Part shown: one piece after another, positions 1-9,967 of the stretch
How the letters are laid out: each line of letters begins with the position of its first letter
How positions within the stretch are numbered: position 1 is the first letter of the stretch
NCBI GenBank assembly: GCA_046594105.1
Contig: JBKJQB010000087.1
Location: 1-17,848, forward strand
Length of the DNA: 17,848 nt
Source of the DNA: JBDSGC01 sp046594105
GTDB taxonomy: Bacteria > Acidobacteriota > Thermoanaerobaculia > Gp7-AA8
Reading direction: 5' to 3'
Program-made: the position numbers and the translations under genes
Notes under the pieces: model-generated
Databases searched by the model: none
What the model was told of the DNA's origin: nothing
The model's input: only the letters and a program-made list of their open reading frames with translations

Positions 1-105
1 GCGCATGATCCCATCTGGTTTGACACTCTGGTTCGTGACCCTGGGGGCATCACAGCTGCGATCGGCTTCGCCGGGGTGTGTGTACCTACACTCCTGCCTC
101 TTTCC

Positions 106-134
106 TTGACCCTTCCCCCACGCTTCCCTAGAAT
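106..134 (+). promoter_or_regulatory. sigma-70 type promoter for tRNA-Lys
   Basis: TTGACC at 106-111 and TAGAAT at 129-134 are separated by exactly 17 bp, close to the housekeeping consensus. Transcription would begin near 141, leaving about 45 nt of leader before the tRNA. The DNA just after the -10 box is very GC-rich (GCGCGCCCGCG). A GC-rich discriminator is typical of stable-RNA promoters under stringent control; that regulation is inferred. Confidence 0.75.
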
Positions 135-186
135 GCGCGCCCGCGCCGAAATTTGGTTGCACCAGCGAGAGTTACCCCGAGTTCCG

Positions 187-262
187 GCCTCCATAGCTCA
201 ATTGGTAGAGCAGCAGACTCTTAATCTGTTGGTTCTAGGTTCGAGTCCTAGTGGGGGCACCA
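187..262 (+). tRNA. tRNA-Lys (anticodon CTT)
   Basis: A complete 76-nt cloverleaf can be folded by hand. The acceptor stem GCCTCCA (187-193) pairs with TGGGGGC (252-258), with one T-G wobble. The anticodon stem GCAGA/TCTGT encloses the loop CTCTTAA, so the anticodon is CTT and it reads AAG. The T arm is CTAGG-TTCGAGT-CCTAG (235-251). The 3' CCA is encoded (260-262). A strong promoter lies about 50 bp upstream. Confidence 0.97.
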
Positions 263-276
263 GTTTCCTGATTTTC

Positions 277-312
277 GCAAAAGAGGGTTGAGATCCTCAG
301 GTCTCTTTTTGC
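277..312 (+). terminator. possible intrinsic terminator or processing hairpin after tRNA-Lys
   Basis: GCAAAAGAG (277-285) pairs with CTCTTTTTGC (303-312) with one bulged T. Inside it, TGAG (289-292) pairs with CTCA (296-299) around a 3-nt loop. The A-tract, stem and T-tract layout resembles a bidirectional intrinsic terminator. I see no convincing promoter between it and tRNA-Leu, so it may be only partly effective, or it may be a processing structure within a two-tRNA transcript. Confidence 0.45.
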
Positions 313-346
313 TGGCCGGCTTCCCGGCGATGTCTCCCCGAATCGA

Positions 347-432
347 GCGAAAGTGGCGGAATTGGCAGACGCGCTGGACTTAGGATCCAGTGGCCCTAAG
401 CCGTGTGGGTTCGAGTCCCACCTTTCGCACCA
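347..432 (+). tRNA. tRNA-Leu (anticodon TAG)
   Basis: This is a class II tRNA of 86 nt with a long variable arm. The acceptor stem GCGAAAG (347-353) pairs with CTTTCGC (422-428), followed by discriminator A and an encoded CCA (430-432). The anticodon stem CTGGA/TCCAG encloses CTTAGGA, giving anticodon TAG (reads CUA and related Leu codons). The variable arm and the T arm (GTGGG-TTCGAGT-CCCAC) are intact. The trigger factor start codon is only 38 nt past the CCA, which suggests a shared tRNA-tig transcript. Confidence 0.97.
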
Positions 433-470
433 TCATCCAGAATTCACTTCCATCAGGCAGGTCGACACGC

Positions 471-1745
471 ATGCTCCTGAACTACACCGATATTTCTCCC
501 GTCAAGAAGTCCGTCGAGATCGAGATCCCCGCCGATCTGATTTCCTCCGAATCGCAGCGAGTGGCCACGGAGTTCGGCCGCAATGCGAGCATTCCCGGCT
601 TTCGCCCGGGGAAGGTTCCCATGAGCCTGGTGCGCACCCGGTTCGCCAAGGAAATCCAGGAAGAGGTGATGAGCCGGCTCCTCCCGCGGAGCTTCCGGGA
701 TGCCATCGCTGACCGATCGGTGGAGCTGGTCGGTGATCCGCAGCTGGAGCACGTCGACGCCATGATCGAGGGAGCTCCGGTCAAATACAAAGCGGAGTTC
801 GAGGTGAAACCTCACATCGAGCTGGGCGAGTACCGCGGCCTGGAGATCGACGATCCGAAAGTGGAAGTCAGCGACGCCGACGTCGACGCGATGATCGAAC
901 GGATGCGCGACCAGGCGAGCTCGTACCGTGCCGAGGCCGATCGCGCGCTCGAGGAAAACGACTACGCCATGATCGAGATCAGCACGTCCGGTGAGGGGCT
1001 GGAGCCGGAGACGCGCGCTGGCCATTTCAAGCTCGGCGAGGAAACGCCGATGCCGGAGCTGCATGAGTCTCTTCGTGGGAAGAAGCCGGGCCAGACCGCC
1101 TCGTTCGACAAGACCTTTGGCGACGATGCGACCGATGAGCGTCTTCGCGGCAAGCTCGTTCACCACGAGGTGACTCTCAAAGAAATCCGGGTGCAGGAGC
1201 GGCCGGAAGTCAACGACGAGTTCGCGAAGAGTGTGGGCGGCTGGGACACGGTCCAGGCGATGACCGAGGCCATTCGCGGCGACATCGTCCGTCACCGGGA
1301 GATGGAAGCGCGGCGCCTGAAGCAGAACCAGGTCGGCGAGCGGCTGCTGGCCACCCATCAGTTCGATGTTCCGGACACGCTGGTGGAGGAAGAGGTCGGC
1401 AAGTCGATGCAGAACTACGCACGCTACCTGGCTTCGCAGGGCATCGATCTGGACAAGGCGGAGATCGACTGGAACAAGGTGCGGGAAGAGTTTCTGCCGG
1501 AGGCGGTCAGGCGGGTGAAGCGCGGACTGGTGCTCGAGGCGATCGCGAAGAAAGAGAATCTGATGATCAGTGACGTGGAAGTCGACGCCGAGATCCGTCG
1601 GGCCACGCAAGAGGCGGAGCGCGACTTCGCCGAGGTCAAGCACCGGCTCAGGCACGACGGCGGATACGAGCAGCTGCGTGCGTCGCTGAGCGCGGAGAAA
1701 GCGCTGGAGTTCGTGCTGGCGAACGCGAAAGTGCGGGGGGCGTAA
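471..1745 (+). CDS. tig: Trigger factor, ribosome-associated chaperone and peptidyl-prolyl isomerase
   Basis: Trigger factor sits at the ribosome exit tunnel and shields nascent chains. The 424-residue product is near the usual length (432 in E. coli). The ribosome-docking signature GFRPGKVP is at residues 43-50 of the N-terminal domain. An FKBP-like PPIase domain spans roughly residues 150-240, and the rest is the alpha-helical C-terminal arm domain. I chose ATG 471 because the frame stays open upstream only by running into tRNA-Leu. The ribosome-binding site is weak (AGG at 459-461). The tRNA CCA ends 38 nt upstream with no clear promoter between, so tig is probably expressed from a tRNA-containing transcript. 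In related genomes tig is followed by clpP; here a repeat-flanked endonuclease gene separates them. Confidence 0.96.
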   Translation: MLLNYTDISPVKKSVEIEIPADLISSESQRVATEFGRNASIPGFRPGKVPMSLVRTRFAKEIQEEVMSRLLPRSFRDAIADRSVELVGDPQLEHVDAMIEGAPVKYKAEFEVKPHIELGEYRGLEIDDPKVEVSDADVDAMIERMRDQASSYRAEADRALEENDYAMIEISTSGEGLEPETRAGHFKLGEETPMPELHESLRGKKPGQTASFDKTFGDDATDERLRGKLVHHEVTLKEIRVQERPEVNDEFAKSVGGWDTVQAMTEAIRGDIVRHREMEARRLKQNQVGERLLATHQFDVPDTLVEEEVGKSMQNYARYLASQGIDLDKAEIDWNKVREEFLPEAVRRVKRGLVLEAIAKKENLMISDVEVDAEIRRATQEAERDFAEVKHRLRHDGGYEQLRASLSAEKALEFVLANAKVRGA

Positions 1746-1840
1746 CCTCTTCCAATCGAGAAACGACGTGTGATCGAGTAGCCCCAAACCAACAAACCCT
1801 GAACTCTTCGCACGGTAGATCCATACCCTCCCCTAGAGTC

Positions 1841-1885
1841 CTTCTCCCCGGGCACGGGGAGAAGGTGCCGAAGGCGGATGAGGGG
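1841..1885 (+). repeat. Palindromic repeat, left inverted copy beside the DUF559 gene
   Basis: CTTCTCCCC (1841-1849) and GGGGAGAAG (1856-1864) form a 9-bp stem with a 6-nt loop. The segment 1856-1885 is a 30-nt block that recurs exactly, in inverse orientation, at 2304-2333 on the far side of the DUF559 gene. It recurs again, in the same orientation, at 15753-15782. It is a dispersed REP-like repeat, and it may also terminate tig transcription. Confidence 0.9.
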
Positions 1886-1933
1886 AGCGCTCTCCTAAAC
1901 GTAGAGCCCACCCGTCCGAGGTACTTTCGTCTG

Positions 1934-2296
1934 GTGCGGCTGAACCCTCGCCTGAAGCGTTTCGCTCGTCGAATGCGGCATGTGCCGACGAGGGCCGAGC
2001 AACGCCTCTGGAGAGGGCTCAGGCACCGGGAGTTCCGAGGCTGCAAATTCCGGCGTCAGTATCCCGCGGGGAGTTTCATCCTCGATTTCTACTGTCCGGC
2101 ACTGAGGCTGGCCATCGAGCTGGATGGCAGGCATCATCAGGAAGCGGGCATGACTGAGTACGACTTCCGGCGATCGCGCTACCTGGAAGCGCATGCAATC
2201 AAGGTCGTGCGAATTTCAAATGAGTTGCTCATTCGCGATGCGCGAGCGGTGTTCGAGCAGATTGCGTTTGCGGTGGATTCGTTGATTTGGTGGTGA
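1934..2296 (+). CDS. DUF559 family endonuclease-like protein (Vsr/PD-(D/E)XK-related)
   Basis: The product is a small (120 aa) DUF559-domain protein, a family related to the very-short-patch-repair endonuclease Vsr. Its actual substrate is unknown. Visible family features are TRAEQRLWRGLR (residues 19-30), FRRQYP (39-44), LDFYC (50-54), the acidic core IELDG (61-65) followed by HH (67-68), and VVRISNELL (91-99). These match the expected order of PD-(D/E)XK acidic residues. The frame is open from GTG 1865, but that start lies inside the flanking palindrome. GTG 1934 gives the usual DUF559 length and follows CGAGG at 1917-1921, so I prefer it. The gene sits alone between tig and clpP, enclosed by perfect 30-bp inverted repeats, which suggests insertion as a unit. 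Confidence 0.8.
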   Translation: MRLNPRLKRFARRMRHVPTRAEQRLWRGLRHREFRGCKFRRQYPAGSFILDFYCPALRLAIELDGRHHQEAGMTEYDFRRSRYLEAHAIKVVRISNELLIRDARAVFEQIAFAVDSLIWW

Positions 2297-2303
2297 GGCG
2301 GAT

Positions 2304-2350
2304 CCCCTCATCCGCCTTCGGCACCTTCTCCCCATGGCCTGGGGAGAAGG
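2304..2350 (+). repeat. Palindromic repeat, right inverted copy beside the DUF559 gene
   Basis: Positions 2304-2333 are the exact reverse complement of 1856-1885 (30 of 30). CTTCTCCCC (2325-2333) then pairs with GGGGAGAAG (2341-2349) across a 7-nt loop, the same hairpin as on the left side. The repeat starts 7 nt after the DUF559 stop codon, and its second arm is the first unit of the 39-bp tandem array that follows. Confidence 0.9.
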
Positions 2351-2520
2351 ACGCTCGATTGGAGAGTCCCCAATGGCCTGGGGAGAAGGACGCTCGATTG
2401 GAGAGTCCCCAATGGCTTGGGGAGAAGGACGCTCGGTTGGAGAGTTCCCCATGGCTTGGGGAGAAGGACTCTCGATTGAAGAGTTTCCCATGGCCTGGGC
2501 AGAAGGACTCTCGAGGGGAG
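2334..2520 (+). repeat. 39-bp tandem repeat, nearly five copies, upstream of clpP
   Basis: Units begin at 2334, 2373, 2412, 2451 and 2490, each opening with ATGGC(C/T)TGGG and containing AGAAGGAC(G/T)CTCG. Units 1 and 2 are identical. Units 3 to 5 diverge progressively, and the fifth is incomplete. The period is a multiple of three, so several frames stay open through it on both strands. I take those as artefacts, not genes. The array derives from the arm of the adjacent palindrome plus its border motif (CGCTCGATTGGAGAGT) and ends about 110 bp before clpP. Confidence 0.92.
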
Positions 2521-2631
2521 CCTACCTGACCATTCGGGTGGGGCGGCGGGCGCAAGCGGCGGGTATTCTGCTCCTCGCGGAATTGCGGCCTGCCGTTCGC
2601 CATTTCCAGTCGCGCAAGGAGCGAATCTCCC

Positions 2632-3219
2632 ATGGTTTTGATCCCGATGGTGGTCGAGCAGACCAGTCGTGGCGAGCGTGCCTACGACATCTACTCCCGC
2701 CTGCTCAAAGACAACGTCATTTTCCTCGGTCAGCAGATCGACGACACCGTGTCGAACCTGATCATCGCCCAGATGCTGTTCCTGGAAGCGGAGAATCCGG
2801 AGAAGGACATCTCCATCTACATCAACTCGCCAGGCGGCTCCATCACCGCCGGCCTGGCCATCTACGACACCATGCAGTACGTAAAACCGGACATCCAGAC
2901 CATCTGCATGGGGCAGGCGGCGTCGATGGCGGCAGTGCTGCTCGCGGCCGGGAAGAAGGGCAAGCGGTTTGCCCTTCCCAACTCGCGCGTGCTCATCCAT
3001 CAGCCCCTGATGCACGGGCTGGGCGGGCAGGCCTCGGAGATCGACATCCACGCCAAAGACATCATGCGCATGAAGACGCGCATGAACCAGATTCTCTCGA
3101 ATCACACCGGCCAGCCGATGGAGAAAGTCGACCGCGATACCGATCGTGATTACATCCTGCAGGCGCAGGAAGCGGTCGACTACGGACTGGTGGATCAGGT
3201 CATCGCCAAGAGGGATTGA
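2632..3219 (+). CDS. clpP: ATP-dependent Clp protease proteolytic subunit ClpP
   Basis: ClpP is the self-compartmentalising serine peptidase that degrades substrates unfolded by ClpX or ClpA. The 195-residue protein begins MVLIPMVVEQTSRGERAYDI, the usual mature-type N-terminus, so little or no propeptide is expected. The catalytic triad is visible: Ser98 in GQAASMAAV, His123 in LIHQPL and Asp173 in DTDRDY. The substrate-binding NSPGGS strand is at 65-70. The start is fixed by AAGGAG (2616-2621), 10 nt upstream of ATG 2632. clpX follows after 177 bp with its own promoter. The upstream region carries the 39-bp tandem repeats, and I could not pick out a firm clpP promoter there. Confidence 0.98.
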   Translation: MVLIPMVVEQTSRGERAYDIYSRLLKDNVIFLGQQIDDTVSNLIIAQMLFLEAENPEKDISIYINSPGGSITAGLAIYDTMQYVKPDIQTICMGQAASMAAVLLAAGKKGKRFALPNSRVLIHQPLMHGLGGQASEIDIHAKDIMRMKTRMNQILSNHTGQPMEKVDRDTDRDYILQAQEAVDYGLVDQVIAKRD

Positions 3220-3292
3220 TGGGACGTTTTGCGGCGGTTTCTTTGCGCGCAGAACGGCCTGGAATGCAGTGTTGTTGAAAGGAGTGCGGGGA

Positions 3293-3340
3293 ATGCTGCC
3301 AGTGGCTTCCCCGTTGAAATATGACGCCGTGTCAAGTTGA
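3293..3340 (+). CDS. Possible 15-codon leader ORF between clpP and clpX
   Basis: ATG 3293 is preceded at 8 nt by AAAGGAG (3278-3284), a near-ideal ribosome-binding site. It opens 15 codons, MLPVASPLKYDAVSS, ending in TGA at 3338-3340. The stop lies inside the -35 box and palindrome of the proposed clpX promoter. I do not recognise the peptide. It could be a real small ORF on the clpP transcript, or chance. Only the ribosome-binding site supports it. Confidence 0.25.
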   Translation: MLPVASPLKYDAVSS

Positions 3341-3343
3341 CAC
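3329..3343. promoter_or_regulatory. Perfect palindrome over the clpX -35 box (operator candidate)
   Basis: GTGTCAA (3329-3335), one G, and TTGACAC (3337-3343) form a perfect 7-1-7 inverted repeat. The right half contains the TTGACA hexamer of the clpX promoter, so a dimeric regulator bound here would block polymerase. No known operator is recognised: it is neither CIRCE nor a HAIR box. The regulator is unknown. Confidence 0.5.
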
Positions 3344-3365
3344 TGCCCGACCCGAGTAGAAGAAT
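3337..3365 (+). promoter_or_regulatory. Predicted clpX promoter
   Basis: TTGACA (3337-3342, consensus) and AAGAAT (3360-3365, four of six) are spaced by 17 bp. Transcription would start near 3372, about 25 nt before the clpX start codon. The ribosome-binding site AAAGGG lies within that leader. Confidence 0.6.
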
Positions 3366-3396
3366 CTAAGAGACTCAGAAAGGGATCCAGCCTCTC

Positions 3397-4647
3397 ATGT
3401 CGAAGAAGGGAAACAGCGGCGACGTTTTGCGTTGCAGTTTCTGCAACAAGAGTCAGCGCGACGTGAAGAAGTTGATCGCCGGGCCGACCGTCTACATATG
3501 CGACGAGTGCGTCGACATCTGCCTGGACATCATCGCGGAGGATCGCAAGGACGAGCCGGGCACGCTGGAGGGCGCCAGCGCGCTTCCCAAGCCGAAAGAG
3601 ATCAAAGAGTTCCTCGATCTCTATGTCATCGGGCAGGAGCGGGCCAAGAAGAAGCTGGCCGTGGCCGTCTACAACCACTACAAACGGATCGACTACCAGC
3701 AGCGCAACACGCGCCAGGATGTCGAGTTGCAGAAGTCGAACATCCTGCTGATCGGTCCGACCGGTACCGGCAAGACGCTTCTGGCGCAGACGCTGGCGCG
3801 CATGCTTTCGGTTCCCTTCACCATCGTCGACGCCACCACCCTGACCGAAGCCGGCTACGTCGGTGAGGATGTGGAGAACATCATCCTCAAGCTCTATCAG
3901 GCGGCGGGCAACGACAAGGAGAAGGCGCAGCGCGGGATCGTGTACATCGACGAGGTGGACAAGATCTGCCGCAAGGGCGACAACCCCTCCATCACCCGCG
4001 ACGTGTCCGGGGAGGGCGTGCAGCAGGCGTTGCTCAAGATCCTGGAAGGAACGGTGGCCAATGTTCCGCCGCAGGGTGGCCGGAAGCATCCGCATCAGGA
4101 GTTCATCCAGATCGACACCACGAACATCCTCTTCATCTGCGGCGGCGCATTCGTCGGGCTGGAGAACGTCATCGAGCGGCGGTTGTCGTCGACCTCCATG
4201 GGCTTCGGCGCCAAGATCGCCACCAAGAAAGAGAAGCGCACCGGCGAGCTGCTGGGGCAGGTCCATCCGGAAGATCTGATCAAGTTCGGGCTGATCCCGG
4301 AGTTCGTCGGACGGCTGCCGGTGGTGGCCACACTCAACGAGCTCGATCGCAGCACGCTGATCGAGATCCTCCGCGAGCCGAAGAACTCGCTGGTCCGCCA
4401 GTACCAGACCATCATGGGCTTCGAGAACGTCGCCTTGAAGTTCACCGATGATGCTCTGGAAGCGATCGCCGAGGAAGCGCTCAAGCGGAACGTGGGAGCG
4501 CGCGGACTGAAGATCATCATCGAAGAGCTGATGCTTGAGATCATGTACACCGTCCCCTCGCAGGATGCGATCAGCGAGTGCCTGCTGACCCGCGAGGTCG
4601 TTGAAAACCGCAGCCAGCCGATCACGCTTTACAAGAAAGCGGGCTAG
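3397..4647 (+). CDS. clpX: ATP-dependent Clp protease ATP-binding subunit ClpX
   Basis: ClpX is the AAA+ unfoldase that feeds tagged proteins into ClpP. The 416-residue protein has all the landmarks. A zinc-binding domain carries Cys13, Cys16, Cys35 and Cys38 (CSFC...CDEC). Walker A GPTGTGKT is at 120-127, the pore loop GYVG at 153-156, Walker B IVYIDEVD at 181-188, and RDVSGEGVQQ at 201-210. The ClpP-docking loop, IGF in E. coli, is MGF here (268-270), a conservative change. An AGGG ribosome-binding site (ending about 3384) precedes ATG 3397. The gene is separated from clpP by 177 bp and has its own promoter, so ClpX can be made independently of ClpP. lon starts 153 bp downstream. Confidence 0.98.
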   Translation: MSKKGNSGDVLRCSFCNKSQRDVKKLIAGPTVYICDECVDICLDIIAEDRKDEPGTLEGASALPKPKEIKEFLDLYVIGQERAKKKLAVAVYNHYKRIDYQQRNTRQDVELQKSNILLIGPTGTGKTLLAQTLARMLSVPFTIVDATTLTEAGYVGEDVENIILKLYQAAGNDKEKAQRGIVYIDEVDKICRKGDNPSITRDVSGEGVQQALLKILEGTVANVPPQGGRKHPHQEFIQIDTTNILFICGGAFVGLENVIERRLSSTSMGFGAKIATKKEKRTGELLGQVHPEDLIKFGLIPEFVGRLPVVATLNELDRSTLIEILREPKNSLVRQYQTIMGFENVALKFTDDALEAIAEEALKRNVGARGLKIIIEELMLEIMYTVPSQDAISECLLTREVVENRSQPITLYKKAG

Positions 4648-4748
4648 TGCAGAGCCGTCGATCAACGCAGCGACGGATCTGCGATGGGGCCCATCCCGGT
4701 CCGAGCGCACCATCCGTTCCACCGCATTCCTTTCTCTCCATCGTTCAG

Positions 4749-4768
4749 CCTCCCCCGGTGGGGAGGTT
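4749..4768 (+). terminator. Hairpin between clpX and lon
   Basis: CCTCCCC (4749-4755) pairs perfectly with GGGGAGG (4760-4766) around CGGT, and the stem can be extended by two flanking pairs. TTGTT follows. It could be a weak clpX terminator or a structured element in the lon leader, since it lies only 35 nt before the lon start codon. The short T-run makes the call uncertain. Confidence 0.4.
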
Positions 4769-4800
4769 GTTCACATTGACGCGCAGGTAAACCCAAACCT

Positions 4801-7200
<2,400 letters not shown>

Positions 7201-7208
7201 TCGAAACC

Positions 7209-7303
7209 AGAAACCAGAGGCAACCCATAAACCAGAAGGCTCCCCTGACTGGGGCTGTTTTTCTGGTTTCTGCTTTCTGGTTTCTGGTTTGCCTCTGGTT
7301 TCT
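7209..7303. repeat. Nested inverted repeat between lon and engB
   Basis: The outer arms are AGAAACCAGAGGCAA (7209-7223) and TTGCCTCTGGTTTCT (7289-7303), a perfect 15-bp pair. The inner arms AAACCAGAA (7229-7237) and TTCTGGTTT (7261-7269) pair perfectly. CCCC/GGGG at the centre followed by GTTTTT may act as the lon terminator. The right side also holds direct repeats of TTTCTGGTTT. The rest of the 225-bp gap holds the engB promoter. Confidence 0.8.
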
Positions 7304-7314
7304 CGCTTGCCCTT

Positions 7315-7344
7315 TTGACTTCCTCCTCAGAATATCGGCACAAT
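7315..7344 (+). promoter_or_regulatory. Predicted engB promoter
   Basis: TTGACT (7315-7320) and CACAAT (7339-7344) are spaced by 18 bp, just after the inverted repeat that ends lon. Transcription would begin near 7351, giving a leader of about 75 nt. Confidence 0.5.
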
Positions 7345-7425
7345 CTCCGCAGTTCCCCTTTCCAACACCTTTCAAACCACTCTTCGTAACCCCTCCGCTT
7401 CGTTCTCCTGAAGCCGTCAAATCAT

Positions 7426-8004
7426 TTGGACATTCGATCAGTCGAGTTCTACCGGGCGGTGTACAAGCCGGAAGACTTTCCCAGCGATGGACGACCCCAG
7501 TTCGCCATGGTCGGCCGTTCCAACGTCGGGAAGTCGAGCCTCATCAATGCCGTCCTCAAACGAAAGGCAGTGGCCAGAGTCAGTCAGACCCCTGGGAAGA
7601 CTCAGGCCATCCAGTTCTATCTCATCAATGACCGGTTCCACATCGTCGACCTGCCGGGATACGGCTACGCGAAAGTTCCGCGGGACATGCGCCGCTCCTG
7701 GGGAGCGCTGGTCCGTGGCTACCTGGACCAGGCCGACACGTTGAAGTTGATTTTCATCCTGGTGGATGCGCGCAGGACGCCGAGCGGAGAAGACCTGGAG
7801 ATGCACGACTGGACGGTTTCTTCGGGGATCGATGAGCGGATCGTGATGACCAAGAGCGACAAACTCTCCAACAACCAGTTGGTCAAAAGCAGGACGGACA
7901 TCGCCGCGGAACTGGCGGTCCAGACGGACACTCTGATCCCCTTCTCCGCGGTCACCAAGCGGGGAATCGAGGAGATCCGGCGCGAGATCGTGAAACGTTT
8001 GTGA
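7426..8004 (+). CDS. engB: Ribosome biogenesis GTP-binding protein YsxC/EngB
   Basis: EngB (YihA/YsxC) is a small essential GTPase of the TrmE-Era-EngA-YihA-Septin class needed for 50S subunit assembly. The 192-residue protein shows every G motif: G1 GRSNVGKS (30-37), the G2 threonine in SQTPGKT (53-59), G3 DLPG (75-78), G4 TKSD (142-145) and G5 SAVT (174-177). The only reasonable start is TTG 7426. It gives MDIRSVEFYRAVYKPEDFPS, matching the family N-terminus, and no in-frame ATG lies upstream. There is no clear Shine-Dalgarno sequence, so translation may be modest. It lies in the common lon-engB order, and rho begins 66 bp downstream, probably in the same transcript. Confidence 0.96.
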   Translation: MDIRSVEFYRAVYKPEDFPSDGRPQFAMVGRSNVGKSSLINAVLKRKAVARVSQTPGKTQAIQFYLINDRFHIVDLPGYGYAKVPRDMRRSWGALVRGYLDQADTLKLIFILVDARRTPSGEDLEMHDWTVSSGIDERIVMTKSDKLSNNQLVKSRTDIAAELAVQTDTLIPFSAVTKRGIEEIRREIVKRL

Positions 8005-8070
8005 AGAAATCCAACCCCATTTCCGCGGTCTGCTCAAACGGCCCGCAGGAATCGATGACGAGGCTCGAAC

Positions 8071-9615
<1,545 letters not shown>

Positions 9616-9709
9616 GCCGGCACGGCCCTGAAAGCTTGAAAACAAATCCCCGGCCGTCCTACTGAGCGGAGGAACTGCGATGCGCCGTTGAGGGCGTGAT
9701 GAACGATTT

Positions 9710-9828
9710 CGTCATCCTGAGGCGCGAAGACGCCGAAGGATCTGCAACGACGCAACTGCTCCCAGCAGCATCCTCGTGATTGCAGATCCTTCGCTTCCCG
9801 CCCGCCACCCACGCCGCTCAGGATGACG
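9710..9828. repeat. 119-bp inverted-repeat (MITE-like) element downstream of rho
   Basis: The ends are CGTCATCCTGAG (9710-9721) and CTCAGGATGACG (9817-9828), perfect 12-bp inverted repeats. A second internal pair, GAAGGATCTGCA (9735-9746) and TGCAGATCCTTC (9781-9792), is also perfect. No protein is encoded inside. Elements ending in GTCATCCTGAG are, from memory, frequent in GC-rich environmental genomes. Non-autonomous transposon remnant and structured RNA are both possible. The 352-bp rho-to-PBP gap otherwise contains only the terminator and promoter listed next. Confidence 0.8.
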
Positions 9829-9865
9829 GTTCGGAGATTTCTTCACAGCCCCTGAGGTCGAACCA

Positions 9866-9900
9866 GGAAAGGGTGGCCTGCTGGCCGCCTTTTCCGTTTT
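9866..9900 (+). terminator. Intrinsic terminator for the engB-rho unit
   Basis: A 13-bp stem forms between GGAAAGGGTGGCC (9866-9878) and GGCCGCCTTTTCC (9883-9895), with two G-T wobbles and a TGCT loop. GTTTT follows. It lies 250 bp after the rho stop codon and before the PBP promoter. Confidence 0.75.
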
Positions 9901-9932
9901 GGGAGAGGCTGGCCGCCCACTCGACGGAACGA

Positions 9933-9959
9933 TTGGTCGATCCGATTTGTTGGTACCCT
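9933..9959 (+). promoter_or_regulatory. Candidate extended -10 promoter for the PBP gene
   Basis: TGG precedes TACCCT (9954-9959), forming an extended -10 element. TTGGTC (9933-9938) is a possible -35 at a short 15-bp spacing. Transcription would start near 9966, almost on the start codon at 9968, which has no Shine-Dalgarno sequence. Together these suggest a leaderless or nearly leaderless mRNA. Confidence 0.4.
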
Positions 9960-9967
9960 CACAACAG

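Noticed and set aside
76..291. Small + strand ORF spanning tRNA-Lys
   Set aside because: It runs through a complete tRNA gene and lacks a ribosome-binding site.
390..470. Longer tig start at 390
   Set aside because: It would place the coding sequence inside tRNA-Leu; homology starts at ATG 471.
2334..2520. CRISPR array
   Set aside because: The units are contiguous with no unique spacers and no cas genes are present.
2334..3149. Protein with MAWGEGRSIGESP repeats reading into clpP in another frame
   Set aside because: The repeats are a 39-bp DNA tandem array open in several frames; the remainder is a frame-shifted reading of clpP.
2308..4722. Very long open frame on the - strand opposite clpP and clpX
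   Set aside because: It is a codon-bias shadow of two certain genes in GC-rich DNA, prolonged by the 39-bp repeat; its translation has no recognisable domain.
4648..4800. CIRCE, HAIR or sigma-32 type heat-shock site before lon
   Set aside because: I looked for TTAGCACTC-type and CTTGAGT-type repeats and a CTTGAA/CCCCAT pair and saw none; only a GC hairpin is present.
9899..9967. TTG start for the PBP gene 23 codons upstream
   Set aside because: It overlaps the tail of the intrinsic terminator and adds residues unlike the cytoplasmic tail and TM that begin at ATG 9968.
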